Below are positions 43,168 to 54,245 of a DNA stretch of 64,000 nucleotides, piece after piece (position 1 is the stretch's first letter; each line of letters opens with the position of its first letter). A program made the translations under genes and the position numbers. The stretch covers positions 1 to 64,000 of the forward strand of contig ML978266.1 of assembly GCA_010015745.1 (NCBI GenBank). The letters are read 5' to 3'. The notes beneath the pieces were generated by a model. That model saw only the letters and a program-made list of their open reading frames with translations. It ran no database searches and had not been told where the DNA came from. The DNA comes from Setomelanomma holmii. Taxonomy: Eukaryota; Ascomycota; Dothideomycetes; Pleosporales; Phaeosphaeriaceae.

Positions 43168-44536
43168 ATGATTTCAGCAAAGGGCCGAGTCCTTCTTAGT
43201 GGCGCCAATGGCTTTGTAGCCTCGCACATCGTTGAAGGCCTGATTGCTCAGAACTATCATAACGTTGGCACCGTACGCTCGAAGAAAAAGGCACAAGATA
43301 TCTTTGCTCTCCATCCAGACTGGACACCACACATAACGTGGGCCTACATCGCCGACATTGGAGCGTCGAGTGCATTCGACGAAACTTTCGAAGAAGTTGG
43401 GCACTTCGATTATGTGAATCACAATGCGTCACCAGTGGACTTCACAGTGTCCGATTTCAAGCGCGACATGATTGATCCGGCTATGAGAGGGTGCGTGAAC
43501 AGTCGCACTTGAACGCAATGACAGCAGGCTAAGGACCACGGTGTAACAGGACAACGTCGCTTCTGGAAGTGTCAGCCACGGTGATATACCGTAGCCCTCT
43601 AGTGTTCTGACCCAGGTTCTCATACCGTCTTCCCTCTCGCGCTAGTACGTTCTGGGCTTAGCACCCAGCTCACGCCTTCGTACATAGCTCGCTCCTTCCA
43701 TAGAACCAATACAACACGGTTCACACATGTTCCATTCCTGGTCCTGTTGACAGGAAGCTGCACCGAAACTCGGTGGTCCAGGACTCAAACGCATTGTATT
43801 TTCGGGAAGCACAGCCAGCATCTCCGACTTCTTCCATTCGGATGCCAAAGCGCGCGAACAACCATGGAACGAGGACGACTGGAACACAGTCACAGCCGAC
43901 TATGCTGTCCAGAACAACAACGTCTTCGCTGCGTACATGGCTTCCAAAACCATGGCCGAACGCGCTTGCGTGGGACTGGGTGACCTTTAGTGCACCAAGC
44001 TTCGATATCACGGTACTCAACCCATACGTGATTATGGGCCCAATGTTACACCTAGTCAAGGGCACCGAGGATATTCCCAGCACGGTCGCATTTCCAATCT
44101 GGAATTTCCTGAACGGGACATATGCGCAGATTGAGGACCTGTTGTTTCCAGCATGGAATTTTGTAAGATTCCGAATAGCTCCGGAGCATAGCTATCATGC
44201 TAACATAACCAGGTCGATGTCCGTTATGTCGCACGCCCCCACATTCTGTACCTCACCACCGCTTCGGCCTCGAACAAACGCATTGCCTTGGTAAGCTGGC
44301 TTTCAACACCGCAGCTCGTCATCAATGCAATCCGTAAGAACTTCCCTGACCTTCGGGAGAGGGTTATCAAAGGCGAACCAGAGCAGCTTGTACCAGATGG
44401 CGTGGAACCAACCAATTGGGACACGTCGTGGAGCTTCGAGGTATTTGGACAGGATTGGGCGTATAAGAGCTTGGAAGAGACGGTTGTTGATACCGTGAGA
44501 GACTTGATAGCTCGTGAGAAGGAATGGTCTGCATGA
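43168..44536 (+). pseudogene. NAD(P)-dependent epimerase/reductase (Gre2-like extended SDR), broken
   Basis: It starts RVLLSGANGFVASHIVEGL, the Rossmann GxxGxxA motif, and continues to FDYVNHNASPVDFTV and DPAMRGC. The reading is then interrupted by about 250 bp (roughly 43498-43746) and resumes GGPGLKRIVFSGSTASISDFF and YMASKTMAERA, the Tyr-x3-Lys catalytic pair. At about 43966 one extra T shifts the frame to WDWVTFSAPSFDITVLNPYVI. A normal intron at 44163-44212 (GTAAGA, CTAAC) follows, then VDVRYVARPHILYL to the TGA at 44534. The family reduces ketones or flavonoid-like substrates with NADPH. The 250-bp stretch contains stops in all frames I read; it could be a long intron (its 3' end is GTTGACAG) or an insertion. 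The frameshift alone disables the gene unless it is a sequencing error. Confidence 0.78.
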
Positions 44537-44746
44537 TGGTGCCGTATTGTCGTCGAAGTCGAGATAATGCACCGGTAGACGAGAGTGGTCGGTCTAGAGA
44601 AAGATATGAAGCCAACAAAAATCATAGCGACGATGTAGATGATTGTTGACTTATTGTTTGGATGCAGGCGTAAAGAAGAAAAGCACATACAATATTCGTC
44701 ACGTTTGACAGTGTTCTTCGCAGCCTCGTCGTTAGCGACGTGATGA

Positions 44747-47133
44747 TCAAACCAGCACAATTTGTTGTGATATTCTCCGCTCGTCGTGCTTGCTTTGGCT
44801 AGGACTCTTGCGGGTAAAAAGCCCCAGCAGACGTTTCTTAGGCTGGTTTTGCTCTCCAACGTTTCTACCACACAATGCAAGCTCTCCTTGCATGCCTCCC
44901 ATAATGTATGCATCTCCCACAAGAATGTGGGTGTCGCTGTCCTTCGCTGCTGCTCCTTCAGAGCGCCGTATCACGACCGGTGCCGGCACTCCAGCAAGCA
45001 CAGCTATGCTATCACCTAGCTCAACGTGCATAGGAACAAGTCCGAGGCGATGCTCCTTCCCAACTTTGGTCACGCAAAAGCATCTTCCCGTAGTATTGCC
45101 TCCGACGCTCTGTGTAAAGGCCCGATCCTCTTCCGGGAAAGCGCCAAAGGTGACATGGTGCTGGTCGTGATCTTCGATTTGCGAATACAGAAAGATCCGT
45201 CCAAAAAGCGTGCGGAAGAGTCGTAAATCGTTGAAGACCTTGGCATTGGCCGGATCATTGCGGTTCAGAGACTTGATGTTTCTGGGCTGCAATGTCAGGA
45301 TATGAAAGAGGTCCATGGTAAAATCCGAGGGAGGCTGCGAAAGATGGGCACTCAGCTCACTCATCACTGCCAGAATTGTTTCGAAGAGATCTTGCAGCCT
45401 CCCACCACTGGTTCCTAGCGGAGCATTCGAACTATGTGGAACGAATGCTGAGGTCTTGAATGTGATCGTGGAGTATACGTGCCCGGATAGGCTAAGCTGA
45501 CCTTGATCATGTGATGTGAAACGAGGACTGGCCAAGCCTCGTGCGCCCCCAGTCTGGAAGCCCTTATCTAATGGAATGGTGGCACATTTTGAAGCAATGG
45601 TAGCGATAGACCAGTCCTGAACATTGTTAGCTGTCACATTCCATATGGCGTCCAGGCCTTTGCTCGACTTACTGGAACCCAACTAGGTAATTGTGTACCT
45701 GCGGGAGCCTGGCACGCCATACGCAAGATTTGTAAAAGGTAGCCTTTCTCGATCAGCCTCTTGGCAAAGCGTAAGAAGACATTGGCATGGGTAACAGAGG
45801 GCTGGTATTCGATAAGGTCGGTAAAGTCTGCGCCATCAGCTGCTAGACCCATGAGACCGTACACCTTGTCCCGAGGATCAGTCGCATCAAACAGGTTAGT
45901 ATTGGCAAGTAGGTCGATGAGTTTGTGCTCAATTTTCTTCCCGACTCCATACAAATCATGCCGCAAAAAGACCCTTTCCATGGTCATACGCTCAAGTCCC
46001 ATCCAGCCCAAGCTTGCCGCGCGAGCCAGTTCGGAATTCTCCCCTCGCCCCAGGTAGTTTGCGTTCAGCAGTCTGCTCTTATGTTCGACAATCTGCATCA
46101 CCATCATGATCACATCTGCTTTGATTTGCCCACTTCCAACATGGATATAAAGATCGCCTGCGAGAGCATACTCTTGTAGAATCCAGATGCGCCGAAAGTA
46201 GGGCGACGCAAAGAAGCGCCTCCATGCCCACCATGCAGGATCATCCTCGGCCGGTATATCATAGTCCTCGATGCATGTGCCGTTTGGTTGTAGTGGTAAG
46301 TTGCGGACTTCAAAGCCTGGTGCACTAGATTCCCCTCCAGCAACTTCTTCATATTTGTCGCCCTCAACTTGCTCAGCCACCAATTGCCGGGGTATGACTC
46401 CAGATTCAACAACCTCCCTGCATTTCTTGTCTGCTTGAAGGATCTCTCCGACGAGGGTATTGAAGGACTCAGTATCCTCCTGCGTCTGGGGCACAAAGGC
46501 GATAACTTGCTCCGCCTGGCGGTAGATACGTCTCATCAATGCGATTTGGGACTTCTTCTCATCCGGATCGGTTTGATTGATGCATATAGCGTCAATCCAG
46601 AATGTCCGAGCTTCATCTCGCTGCCGCAAGCATTTGAGGGCATCGAAGAGGTTCCTCGTCACCCAGAAGCTTGCACCATCCATGCTGATACATGCCGGAT
46701 CGGCAACATCACCCCATACATATGAGAGGGCGTTGAAGCGTTGGAAAGGGTGCGTGTGGGTCTTCAGATCATCGTCGAAGTAGATATCGATGGTGAGCAT
46801 GAACCGTCTTGGATCATTTCCGGCTCGTGGTCCTTTAGCCATGCCGAGGCACATGGATTCGATGGGACGGGGAATTTCTGGGTGAAGGGCATGGTCTTTG
46901 TCCAGATCACATGAGAACAAGAAACAGGAGATGTCATCGTTGGCTGCACCAGGAGCAAGTACGAGTACCCGAATCGAGGTTGAAGATGGGAGCGCATCAT
47001 AGACGTGGCTTTCTGGGCCGAGCATATCGTGCTGATGAGTGCAGGCAGATCGAGATGGCAAAAGCGTCGAAGCCTTATTTGATCGGTGATAGCTAGTGTT
47101 GCTGCCTCGGGAAGATGGTAGCAATGAGAACAT
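44747..47133 (-). CDS. HET-domain protein 2 (two exons)
   Basis: Exons are 47133-45673 and 45616-44747, with a 56-nt intron (GTAAGT donor, CTAAC branch site, TTCAG acceptor), giving 776 residues. The splice joins LPSWVP to DWSIATIAS, the characteristic LPSWVPDWS block that ends a HET domain region. Earlier blocks are FNALSYVWGD, TFWIDAICINQTDPDEK, RRIYRQAEQVIAFVP and RIWILQEYALA, then DPRDKVYGLMGLA. The C-terminal half carries GRCFCVTKVG and LGDSIAVLAGVPAPVVIR, common in this subgroup. The start is uncertain: a second in-frame ATG 36 codons on at 47025 is possible. A pogo element ends 26 bp upstream of the first ATG, so the promoter may have been displaced. Confidence 0.9.
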
Positions 47134-47159
47134 GGTGGAGAATCTAAAATTAGCAGGTA

Positions 47160-47202
47160 CCGTGCGCTACCGCGTACCGACCACCTCCGCGTGCCGACCA
47201 CC
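47160..47202. repeat. pogo left terminal inverted repeat
   Basis: 43 bp starting CCGTGCGCTACCGCGT. It matches the reverse complement of 49258-49300 with three mismatches, all A/G transitions. Confidence 0.95.
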
Positions 47203-47311
47203 AAAGCTACACTTGTCCACAGTAGAAAATGAAGCTCTCCTGCCACCCATAGTAGATATTATCACGAGAATTTTCGGTGGAGTAATAAAGTGATGCTTGC
47301 GATCAATCTGG

Positions 47312-49190
47312 CTACCAACTTCTAGTAGGTATCTGCACGCTGCGGCCTTTTTTGGTGGTTTTGGTTGGGGGTGTGCGTGCAGGCTCACCACGTTCACCAC
47401 CACCTTTAGCAAGTTGCGCCCAACGCGCTTTCTTTGCCTTTGGCCCAGCCTCTTGTGAGGCTGCTCTCTTGCCTCTTTGGGGCAATTGTAGAGATTTTTG
47501 GACGGTTGCAGCCTCTCTCTCCTGTTGTTTCTTGCGCTTTCCTTCAGCCCTTTGTGCAGCTAATCTTTCCTTCTCCCTCTCCCTCTCCACCTTAGCTGCC
47601 TCTTGCGCTACACGCCTTTCTCCTGCCTCTTTCTGCTTAAGCAAGGCAGCCTGAGCTCTGAGGTCCTTTATCTTAGCTTTTTAGAGTTTCTCCTCAAGTT
47701 CCTCTTGTGCTCTTACTCTCTCACGGAACTGAGCCTCTCTGAACTTTCTGGGAGACCAGAATTGAGCTCCTCCGTGGTACTCTTGACGCTGCTGAAGATC
47801 AAGAGTCTTACCCTTCTTCTGATGCTTCTTCTTAGTGTTGAGAGCGTGCAGGAGACCTTTGTTTTTGTGGACAAGAAGGTCGTTTTTTGTCTAGAGATGG
47901 TGGAGGGAAAGAGTGATCTTCTTTGCCTCCTTTTCTATCCTATCTTTTACTGCCTTCTCTACAAGGTCTCTCATCTTTCTCCAGTCCTCTTCAGCGAGTA
48001 TAGGCGAGCTTCCTGCCTCTCTATCTTGTTCTGGTGTCCTTAGGCGGAATCTTTGGAGTATGACGTCTCTCTCCATTAGCTATATACTAGTAGCTTCAAA
48101 GGACCTTAAGATAAGCCTCTAGTTAAAGGTAGAGGTCCAGGCCTTCCAGAACAATGGGAAGAAGTTGCCCTTATTAATTGGGATAAGCCCTTAGGTGAAT
48201 TGAAGATGGGTAGTGAGCTCTTAGGTGTACGCTTCTGAGAGTGGCGCAAACAACACCACATCAAGTGGCTGAAGGCTGTGAGTTGAATGGGGAGGAAAGA
48301 TAGCACGGAGGATCTTGTTCCTGTAGCAATACTCTAAGAAATCCTTAGTAACGTGACTTCTATAGCCATCTAAGATAAGGAGGCAGTAACTTGAGCGCGC
48401 TTTCTTCTTTGTATGACGGTCAAATACCTGCTTAAGCCAGGCTAAACCTACGTCGTTGTTCGTCCATCTAGAGGGAGATGAAGCGACAAAGACGTCGTGC
48501 TTGCCGACCTTAATATCCTCTACCTAGGATGACCGTATATTACCGTTCTAGGCCTGGTAGATGAGACCAGGAGGAAGACTTGTTCCATTAGCGCAAGCAC
48601 ATGCCAGGACAGTTACCCACTCACGAGAGCCGTCTTGAAGTGAGTCTCTGACCTTTTTTGTCTCCTATAGGCTCTTAGAGAAGACCCTCTTTGTCCTTGA
48701 AGTGACCCCAATCATGAAGCCCTTCTCGTCCATATTGTACGTGTGGCAAGGCTCCACATTATACTGCTGCATCTTCTCATAGAGGAGATCAAATTAGAGG
48801 TTGTAGTTGTACTCTAAGTCAGCTCAGTGACGTACAGCGTCTATACCAGCCGCCCATTTGGAGGTGAGATAGTCCTTGTGTCTCTTCAAAAAGCGCCCCA
48901 CCCACGTCTCTCCTACAGGCTGTTTAGCTATCTCAGACGCAAAGCGTTGCGTCATGGCTCTGGTAGGTGGAAGCCCTCGACCTGTAAGGTCTTTGATATA
49001 ATCTATAAGCTTTGCCTCTTGTTGTAGGCTGAGTTTTCTTTAGTTAACGTTTTTAGCTGCCATACTGTCCTGAACGCCCTTGCAACTTTGGGCTAGTGTA
49101 GTTCAGTTGACTTTAAAGATATCCGCACATTTCTTGTACAAAAGTAGTTCTCTAGGGTCGTGCGATTTCATTGCTTCAACTGCCTTATCA
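47312..49190 (-). pseudogene. pogo-type transposase relic (HTH-CENPB/DDE)
   Basis: A conceptual minus-strand frame carrying stops of all three kinds (TGA after FKVN, TAA and TAG at later points) but no frameshift I could see. N-terminal: LSLQQEAKLIDYIKDLTGRG and MTQRFASEI, the CENPB-type helix-turn-helix. The catalytic core shows YNMDEKGFMIG (first Asp), LLILDGYRSHVTKDFLEYC (second Asp) and FPPHSTHSLQPLDV (third Asp), the DDD triad of pogo-like enzymes. The C-terminal third, open from about 47644, is Lys/Arg/Glu-rich (EREREKERLAAQRAEGKRKKQ). Stops sit mostly where Gln or Arg is expected, which fits C-to-T decay of CAA/CAG/CGA. Confidence 0.9.
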
Positions 49191-49257
49191 ATAGGTTCTA
49201 TATTGGTAGAGATACTGCGTCTTGAAGTTGGTGGTGAGTTGATGTAATGATGTGCGG

Positions 49258-49300
49258 GGTGGTCGGCATGCGGAGGTGGTTGGCACGCGGTAGCGCACGG
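49258..49300. repeat. pogo right terminal inverted repeat
   Basis: Reverse complement of 47160-47202 with three transitions; the TA at 49301-49302 follows immediately. Confidence 0.95.
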
Positions 49301-49302
49301 TA

Positions 49303-49717
49303 CCCCTGACAACATCAATCACGCAGGCTAGGGTGTTTCAGATCGACCGACGATGGAATTGGGGGCCAAGAGAAGCAGATTACGACTTGGGCATAGATGA
49401 CTTCGCATTCTTGAGGACCAACGTGTAAAGCAAGAAGAGGTCATATAGGGAGTGTGAAAAGGGCGGGCCGACCCGTCTCTGCGTGGCGGACAGCAGGAAC
49501 GATCTAGAGAGGGCTAAACCGTTTCTGGCCAAGTGAGGTGTTTGTAGGAACCTTTTCACGCTGAACCTATGTCCAGCATCCTTCGCGTCGCCTGGATCTC
49601 TACACGCACGACTTAATTAGCCTTGTCACATGCGATTGACGTTCGTTGTGATCATATGCCGCCGTCGACGGTGGTGTGTTGGACGAGATGCATACGCGTC
49701 CGTTTCCGAGCAGGGCT
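49303..49717. other. intergenic
   Basis: About 0.4 kb from the right end of the pogo element; nothing seen. Confidence 0.4.
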
Positions 49718-50130
49718 ATGCCAAAGAAACGCGATGTTCACATTCCAGCAACACGGGCAAGCTCAAAATCGAGCATCAAACACTGGTACAGACCTGGATA
49801 TGACGCTTGTGAATTTTATCCAGAAGATAAGCGAGGAACACGCCTTCATGCAATGTAAGCGCTGTCTCCTCTTGGTTGCGCCTAAGCCACAGAATCTGCC
49901 TGACTATGCATAGCGAGTAGATGTAAAAGAAGCGGCTAAAAGCTTGGGGATACTCGAAACAGGTCAAAACAGCTGAGAAACACAAGGTCATCGCAGAAGT
50001 GCTTCGCAGTGACCGAACGGCTACAATGGATCATGATCCAGTCTGGCACAACACGTGTCCCATATGCGAAGTCTCGCGTCAAGTCCGGAATATTGAACAG
50101 CATCCAATTAGAGAAGGTAGTGAAACCTGA
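49718..50130 (+). pseudogene. possible Clr5-like domain gene relic
   Basis: An ATG at 49718 opens MPKKRDVHIPATRASSKSS and DKRGTRLHAM. A possible intron at 49855-49912 (GTAAGC, CTGAC, ATAG) leads to KKRLKAWGYSKQVKTAEKH and CPICEVSRQVR, ending in TGA at 50128. The 'K-R-L-K-W-G-SK' block is the end of the fungal Clr5 domain, where tyrosine or glutamine usually precedes the two lysines. Here a TAA sits at that place (49924-49926), so the gene appears broken. A second plus frame (50009-50290) ends FDECFRAMQVIIQKERGEWL and may be its 3' part in another frame. Low certainty. Confidence 0.35.
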
Positions 50131-50347
50131 CATTGTGGTGTCTCGTCACGTACCTGCTGCGGTGCCGTTACCACGCTCTCCAGCCATGCCGGACCCCTTT
50201 GCGGAGTTCGACGAGTGCTTTCGAGCAATGCAAGTTATAATACAGAAAGAGCGCGGAGAATGGTTGACGGGCAGCAAGAATCCTATATAACACTCAAATC
50301 AACGCCATCACCATCCCGCATCCGAACAACAACATCTCACTCATACC

Positions 50348-50683
50348 AGCCAGCAACGAAAACGCCACAACCGACATGATGAAAAACACAACATCAACCG
50401 GAAACGCGGAGGACGATTATTTCGCCGGCACAATCATGATGATTGAAGCCGCTATTGCCAGTGCGGAAACGACTTCGGCATACACGAGACGGCTGTTCGT
50501 GGATGCGTTGGCCAGGTTGAGGGGGTAGAAGAAGCGGCCTCGGAGCGCAACGACGATGATGGCGGAGCAGAGTTCTCCAAGGCGCAGGAGGGACGGAGGC
50601 GATTCTGGAACTGGTGCCCATTTTGGCGGTGGAGAAGTGGTGAGGGGCCGAGCATGATGTTCGCATTTTGAGAATGAGATCAA
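50348..50683 (-). pseudogene. MARVEL-like membrane protein fragment
   Basis: A minus-strand frame reads LLRLGELCSAIIVVALRG, then YAEVVSALAIAASIIMIV, a TAA at 50419-50417, and in the same frame SSAFPVDVVFFIMSVVAF and SLLAG followed by a GTATGA donor-like site. The spacing of three hydrophobic spans with a FPVD-type break resembles fungal MARVEL-domain proteins, which have four spans. No fourth span or start codon was found. The stop falls where an aromatic residue is usual (TAC/TAT to TAA). I read it as a decayed copy. Confidence 0.45.
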
Positions 50684-51265
50684 GGAGGTTATATTTACAA
50701 GCGGCCACAGGTTTCAGCTTTATACAAGCGAAACCGTCCTCAAACTAGAGTGTTCCTTATTCGAGGGCCGGAGTATTCAACATACGATGAGTGAACCGCT
50801 GTCGGACGTGCTCCATGTGTGCCGACTGTTCTGCGGCGCTGCCCCGCAAAACAAAGAACGCGAAGCATGGCCTGACACCTGGTTACATTTCACATGCGGT
50901 ATGTCGACAAGTACGAAACAAACACTGGTCTCTTGGACTTTCAGATTCCCCGCTTGATTCTACTGCGAGTGGTGCGTTCGTCAAAAGTTGCCAGAGGCGT
51001 TGATGGTAGAGTGATACGTACCTACCTTACATCAAGAGATGAGAAAGATTACTCCGCATTTCCAATACGAGTTGAAGCCTGCATCATGGAGGGTTGAGTG
51101 GAGAACTGTCCGTGGGGTATTGCATTCACGGAGTGACCAGTCGCTTGTCGTCAACGCGGGGTCAATGCACGCAAACGGCTTTAATCAGTCCACCGCCACC
51201 AGTAAGCCACATCTTGGTAATTCTGGACCAGTTCTCACTCGTTCGAGACCTGGGCTTTGCAGCAA

Positions 51266-53032
51266 CTAGAGGAGTCGTAAAGTCGTTTGAGGCACTTCAA
51301 GCATCGCATCTAGCGGACTCGCGAAGTCCGAGTATGAGCGAACAATGCTGCATCCGATACCCAGTCGTGAGAAGTCGTCAAGTCCGAGGCCCGTCTGCGT
51401 CCTCTTGACTATCAAGAAGGTCAGATACCCATCCTTGTCGCTCGCCTGCGAGCGACGTCTCAACAGTGGCAGGATGAAAGCGTTGTTGCGAACGATCTCG
51501 ATGCGACCAGGACTGTCAGATGTTCCGATGACTGCGAATAATTGATGATCGTCGTTCTCGACCACGAAGACATGGCAATTTTCGAGCTCGTGGCGAGTGG
51601 TAGGCTTATATAGACATTTCCTCGCTTCCATGACCGTGGTACGCGAGACGGACGCGATGGGCAATAAACAACCTCGGACCTGAAGCCAACCGTCTTCGTA
51701 CGGTCCTAAGAGGGCGGCAGACTGATCGCCTTGCCGAAGGGAGTGGTCGACATGGTGCACGAGCGATTCAAGGTGCAGGTCCTCGGCAACAGTGCCCGCA
51801 TTCATTGCAAAGTCGTAAGCGATCCCGCAACGCCAAGCGGCCCATGAAAAGGACGGCGCTTGGTAGTCCATGGTCTTGCCCCGAAAGAGGTTTGGTTTAC
51901 AGGTCGTCAAACACTGGTCTTGGAATTGTGTCGTGCGATGACACTTGAGTTTCCAGGCTAGACCCCGGGCAATGTCGTCAATCCAAATCCCAGCACATGG
52001 GTTTGCGTGACCCAATCTAAACTCTGCGACCCGATTCGTCAAGCCAGTCAATGCTGGAAAGATATCTTTCTCGTAGGTGAATTGGCAGAAGGAGTATTCG
52101 GAGATCAGGCTGTACCATTTGTCATAGCCTGTATGGAAGGTGTAAAGTTGCTCAGCTTGGAACGCGACAGTCGGGAACATGTGGCCATCTTCCGAGATCG
52201 TATCTTGCTGACACTCCCAGAAGATCTGGTCGTGACAAAACAAAAGCTTCCGCCGACTTAGGTAACGCTCTTGCATAATCCATGCTCTGTATGTGACTGG
52301 CTCTCGATCAGCCACAAATCCCAGTCCACTTTTGTAAGGCAGTCTGGTCCATAAGAGATCGAAGCGGAAGATGTGTGCAGCAACGCGAACGGGATTACCG
52401 TTTCTGATGTCGTACATGTCTATCATCGCTACCGGCTGCTGGTCTGTTGATGGCTCGCGAAGTTCAAGGAAGCCCATACTATCTGAGGTTGCCCGTGCCG
52501 CGATCAGTGTAAGATACGCATCGCGGTAGATGAAGTGCATTTGCACAGCCTCGTGAGCCCAGTCCTTGGGATCATTTTGAGCAATGCAAAGTGAGTCGAT
52601 CCAGAGATATCGGACGTCCAATCGTCGGCACAAACGTATCGCGTCCTGAAAGGTGCGTGGTAAGTCATTGTATGGTACTGATTTCTGGAGCTGGGCCTCA
52701 TTCTCTGTAGTGAGAATGAATCGATGGTCACTGGTACCTCCCCAGCAGTGGCTAAGCGCGCAATACCTTGCGCTCGCATTTAGGGACTCCCTTCTTACCA
52801 GCCGAAGCCCATCTTCATCCGAAGATCCGACGTCCAGAACACGAGAGGGGATACCAAGGGACATACTCCGACAATCGTGAGAGTGGTCGCATACTTGAAG
52901 CCAATTCCTCAGACGTGCAATGACGCCATTGGATAGCGGATTACGCTCGATAGTCAGACTGCGCGTACGCCCAAGGGCTCCAAGAGACCCAAGAAGTGGG
53001 TGCTCTTCAGCATGATCTGCAACGCTGTACAC
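51266..53032 (-). CDS. HET-domain protein 3 (main exon; 5' end uncertain)
   Basis: A 588-residue open region with the classic HET order: YCALSHCWGG, then SVPYNDLPRTFQDAI, VRYLWIDSLCIAQND, AHEAVQMHFIYRDAYLTLIA and DSMGFLE. Mid-region YRAWIMQERYLSRRKLLFCH and FWECQQDT are typical, and the C-terminal third resembles other long HET proteins. The open frame begins with GTG and is preceded by a TGA, so at least one upstream exon is needed. A frame at 53322-52954 reads EGCPLAPLLG and DNVYLEYGIDQPDTV, fitting the N-terminus. A GCTAAT branch-like site near 53035 supports an intron, but I could not fix its donor. Total length would be near 680 residues. Confidence 0.85.
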   Translation of the reverse strand: MYSVADHAEEHPLLGSLGALGRTRSLTIERNPLSNGVIARLRNWLQVCDHSHDCRSMSLGIPSRVLDVGSSDEDGLRLVRRESLNASARYCALSHCWGGTSDHRFILTTENEAQLQKSVPYNDLPRTFQDAIRLCRRLDVRYLWIDSLCIAQNDPKDWAHEAVQMHFIYRDAYLTLIAARATSDSMGFLELREPSTDQQPVAMIDMYDIRNGNPVRVAAHIFRFDLLWTRLPYKSGLGFVADREPVTYRAWIMQERYLSRRKLLFCHDQIFWECQQDTISEDGHMFPTVAFQAEQLYTFHTGYDKWYSLISEYSFCQFTYEKDIFPALTGLTNRVAEFRLGHANPCAGIWIDDIARGLAWKLKCHRTTQFQDQCLTTCKPNLFRGKTMDYQAPSFSWAAWRCGIAYDFAMNAGTVAEDLHLESLVHHVDHSLRQGDQSAALLGPYEDGWLQVRGCLLPIASVSRTTVMEARKCLYKPTTRHELENCHVFVVENDDHQLFAVIGTSDSPGRIEIVRNNAFILPLLRRRSQASDKDGYLTFLIVKRTQTGLGLDDFSRLGIGCSIVRSYSDFASPLDAMLEVPQTTLRLL

Positions 53033-53322
53033 ATTAGCACTGTGTCAGGTCTTCGAGGACTCGGTGACTCGCCATGTGGAACTCGCAACATCAACTGGAC
53101 CGTGTCGGGCTGGTCGATGCCATACTCCAAGTACACATTGTCATCTCCAAGCCGCAGTCTAGACTTCCGCAGGAAAGTAGTGTTGTGTTTCGGACCCAGC
53201 AGCGGAGCGAGAGGACAGCCCTCCTTAGTGCGAATGCTGCCATGATTTATATCCTGTCCCGAAGGTGTAGGAACCACCTGTAGTACCAGTCCTTGAAGAA
53301 AGGCTGCGCGCATGCTCTGCAC
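53033..53322 (-). other. probable 5' exon of HET-domain protein 3
   Basis: Open minus-strand frame with LRLGDDNVYLEYGIDQPDTV and LMLRVPHGESPSPRR, which suits the region before a HET domain. ATG codons lie at its start. The splice to 51266-53032 is unresolved; several GT sites are possible. Confidence 0.5.
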
Positions 53323-54245
53323 AGAGGTGCCATTGGGTGGGCGCGCGAGAGTACTGATTCGCGCCTTGCATCAACACCCATAGAGGTTGTCCAGCCTGAA
53401 GACGCGAAGCGGGGTGGCGTCGTAGGTCATGAGTATTGTGGTCGCCGGAAAAAGACTCAGGGTGATAGGCAAAAATCAGCTGGCATCTGCTTGATAAGAT
53501 CGGCAGGTCCGTGTATGTCCTTGGGCTTATGTGTGACTCGCGAAGATAATGAAGTCGAGCCTGATCCTACTTCACAAAGTGCAGACCAACATCGCGACGA
53601 CTTCGCAGCGTCATGTCGATTTGTTCATAGTCATCAAGGAGAGTTGAAGTAACGAGATCTTGCCGAATCACGGGCGCGACCAAAGATGCACATGAAGAGA
53701 TAGATAAGAGGTAGAGAGTGTAATGTTGTTAGGCTAGGTTGTTGCCTGGCGGCTCGCAACTGCTTCAAACTCGGCTTAGCGTAGTTGGAGACGTCATTTC
53801 TGCCACACCCTGTCCTCGTCCCTCCTACACTTTCATGTTGAGGCTCTTCTTCGTTTACGCGTTCTAGTGTCAAGAAGACTATCAATCACAAGAAAATGCT
53901 GACCACGACCATATCTGCACGTGCTCTCTTCGGCACACGCAGTCCTTGCACTACACACTTTCATGTCGTCCACCGCGTACTTGGTCGATCTTGTTGGTAC
54001 ATTGAAGACGATGATGCGAGCATGATTTATTGGCTTAAGTGCCATACGAGAAGCATTGTCCCTCACTAAAGGAACAGCATAGAGTCAAAGTTTATCCTCT
54101 GGGCACCTCGATGCGGTATGCCTCACTTTGCGCACTGTTAGATGCAATGACAGAGTAGGTTCTATGCGAATTCATGTGTGACGCCATCATCTAGCGTACC
54201 ATTACATCCGGTCTTCTCGAGTCTCCCAATTCCCTGGAAGATCCG
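53323..54245. other. intergenic
   Basis: 0.9 kb between the HET gene and the Atm1 gene. No feature that I can support. Confidence 0.4.

Larger units (their letters stand above)
47158..49302 (-). mobile_element. pogo/Fot1-type Tc1-mariner transposon, decayed but with complete ends
   Basis: A 2141-bp element (47160-49300) with 43-bp terminal inverted repeats, flanked on both sides by the dinucleotide TA (47158-47159 and 49301-49302), the target duplication expected for Tc1/mariner-pogo elements. The transposase runs on the minus strand, from about 49190 to about 47312. Its left end lies between the HET gene start at 47133 and its former upstream sequence. Confidence 0.93.

Noticed and set aside
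47312..47644. Lys/Glu/Arg-rich 110-codon frame as a host gene
   Set aside because: Lies inside the pogo TIRs and continues in frame with the transposase; it is the transposase C-terminus.
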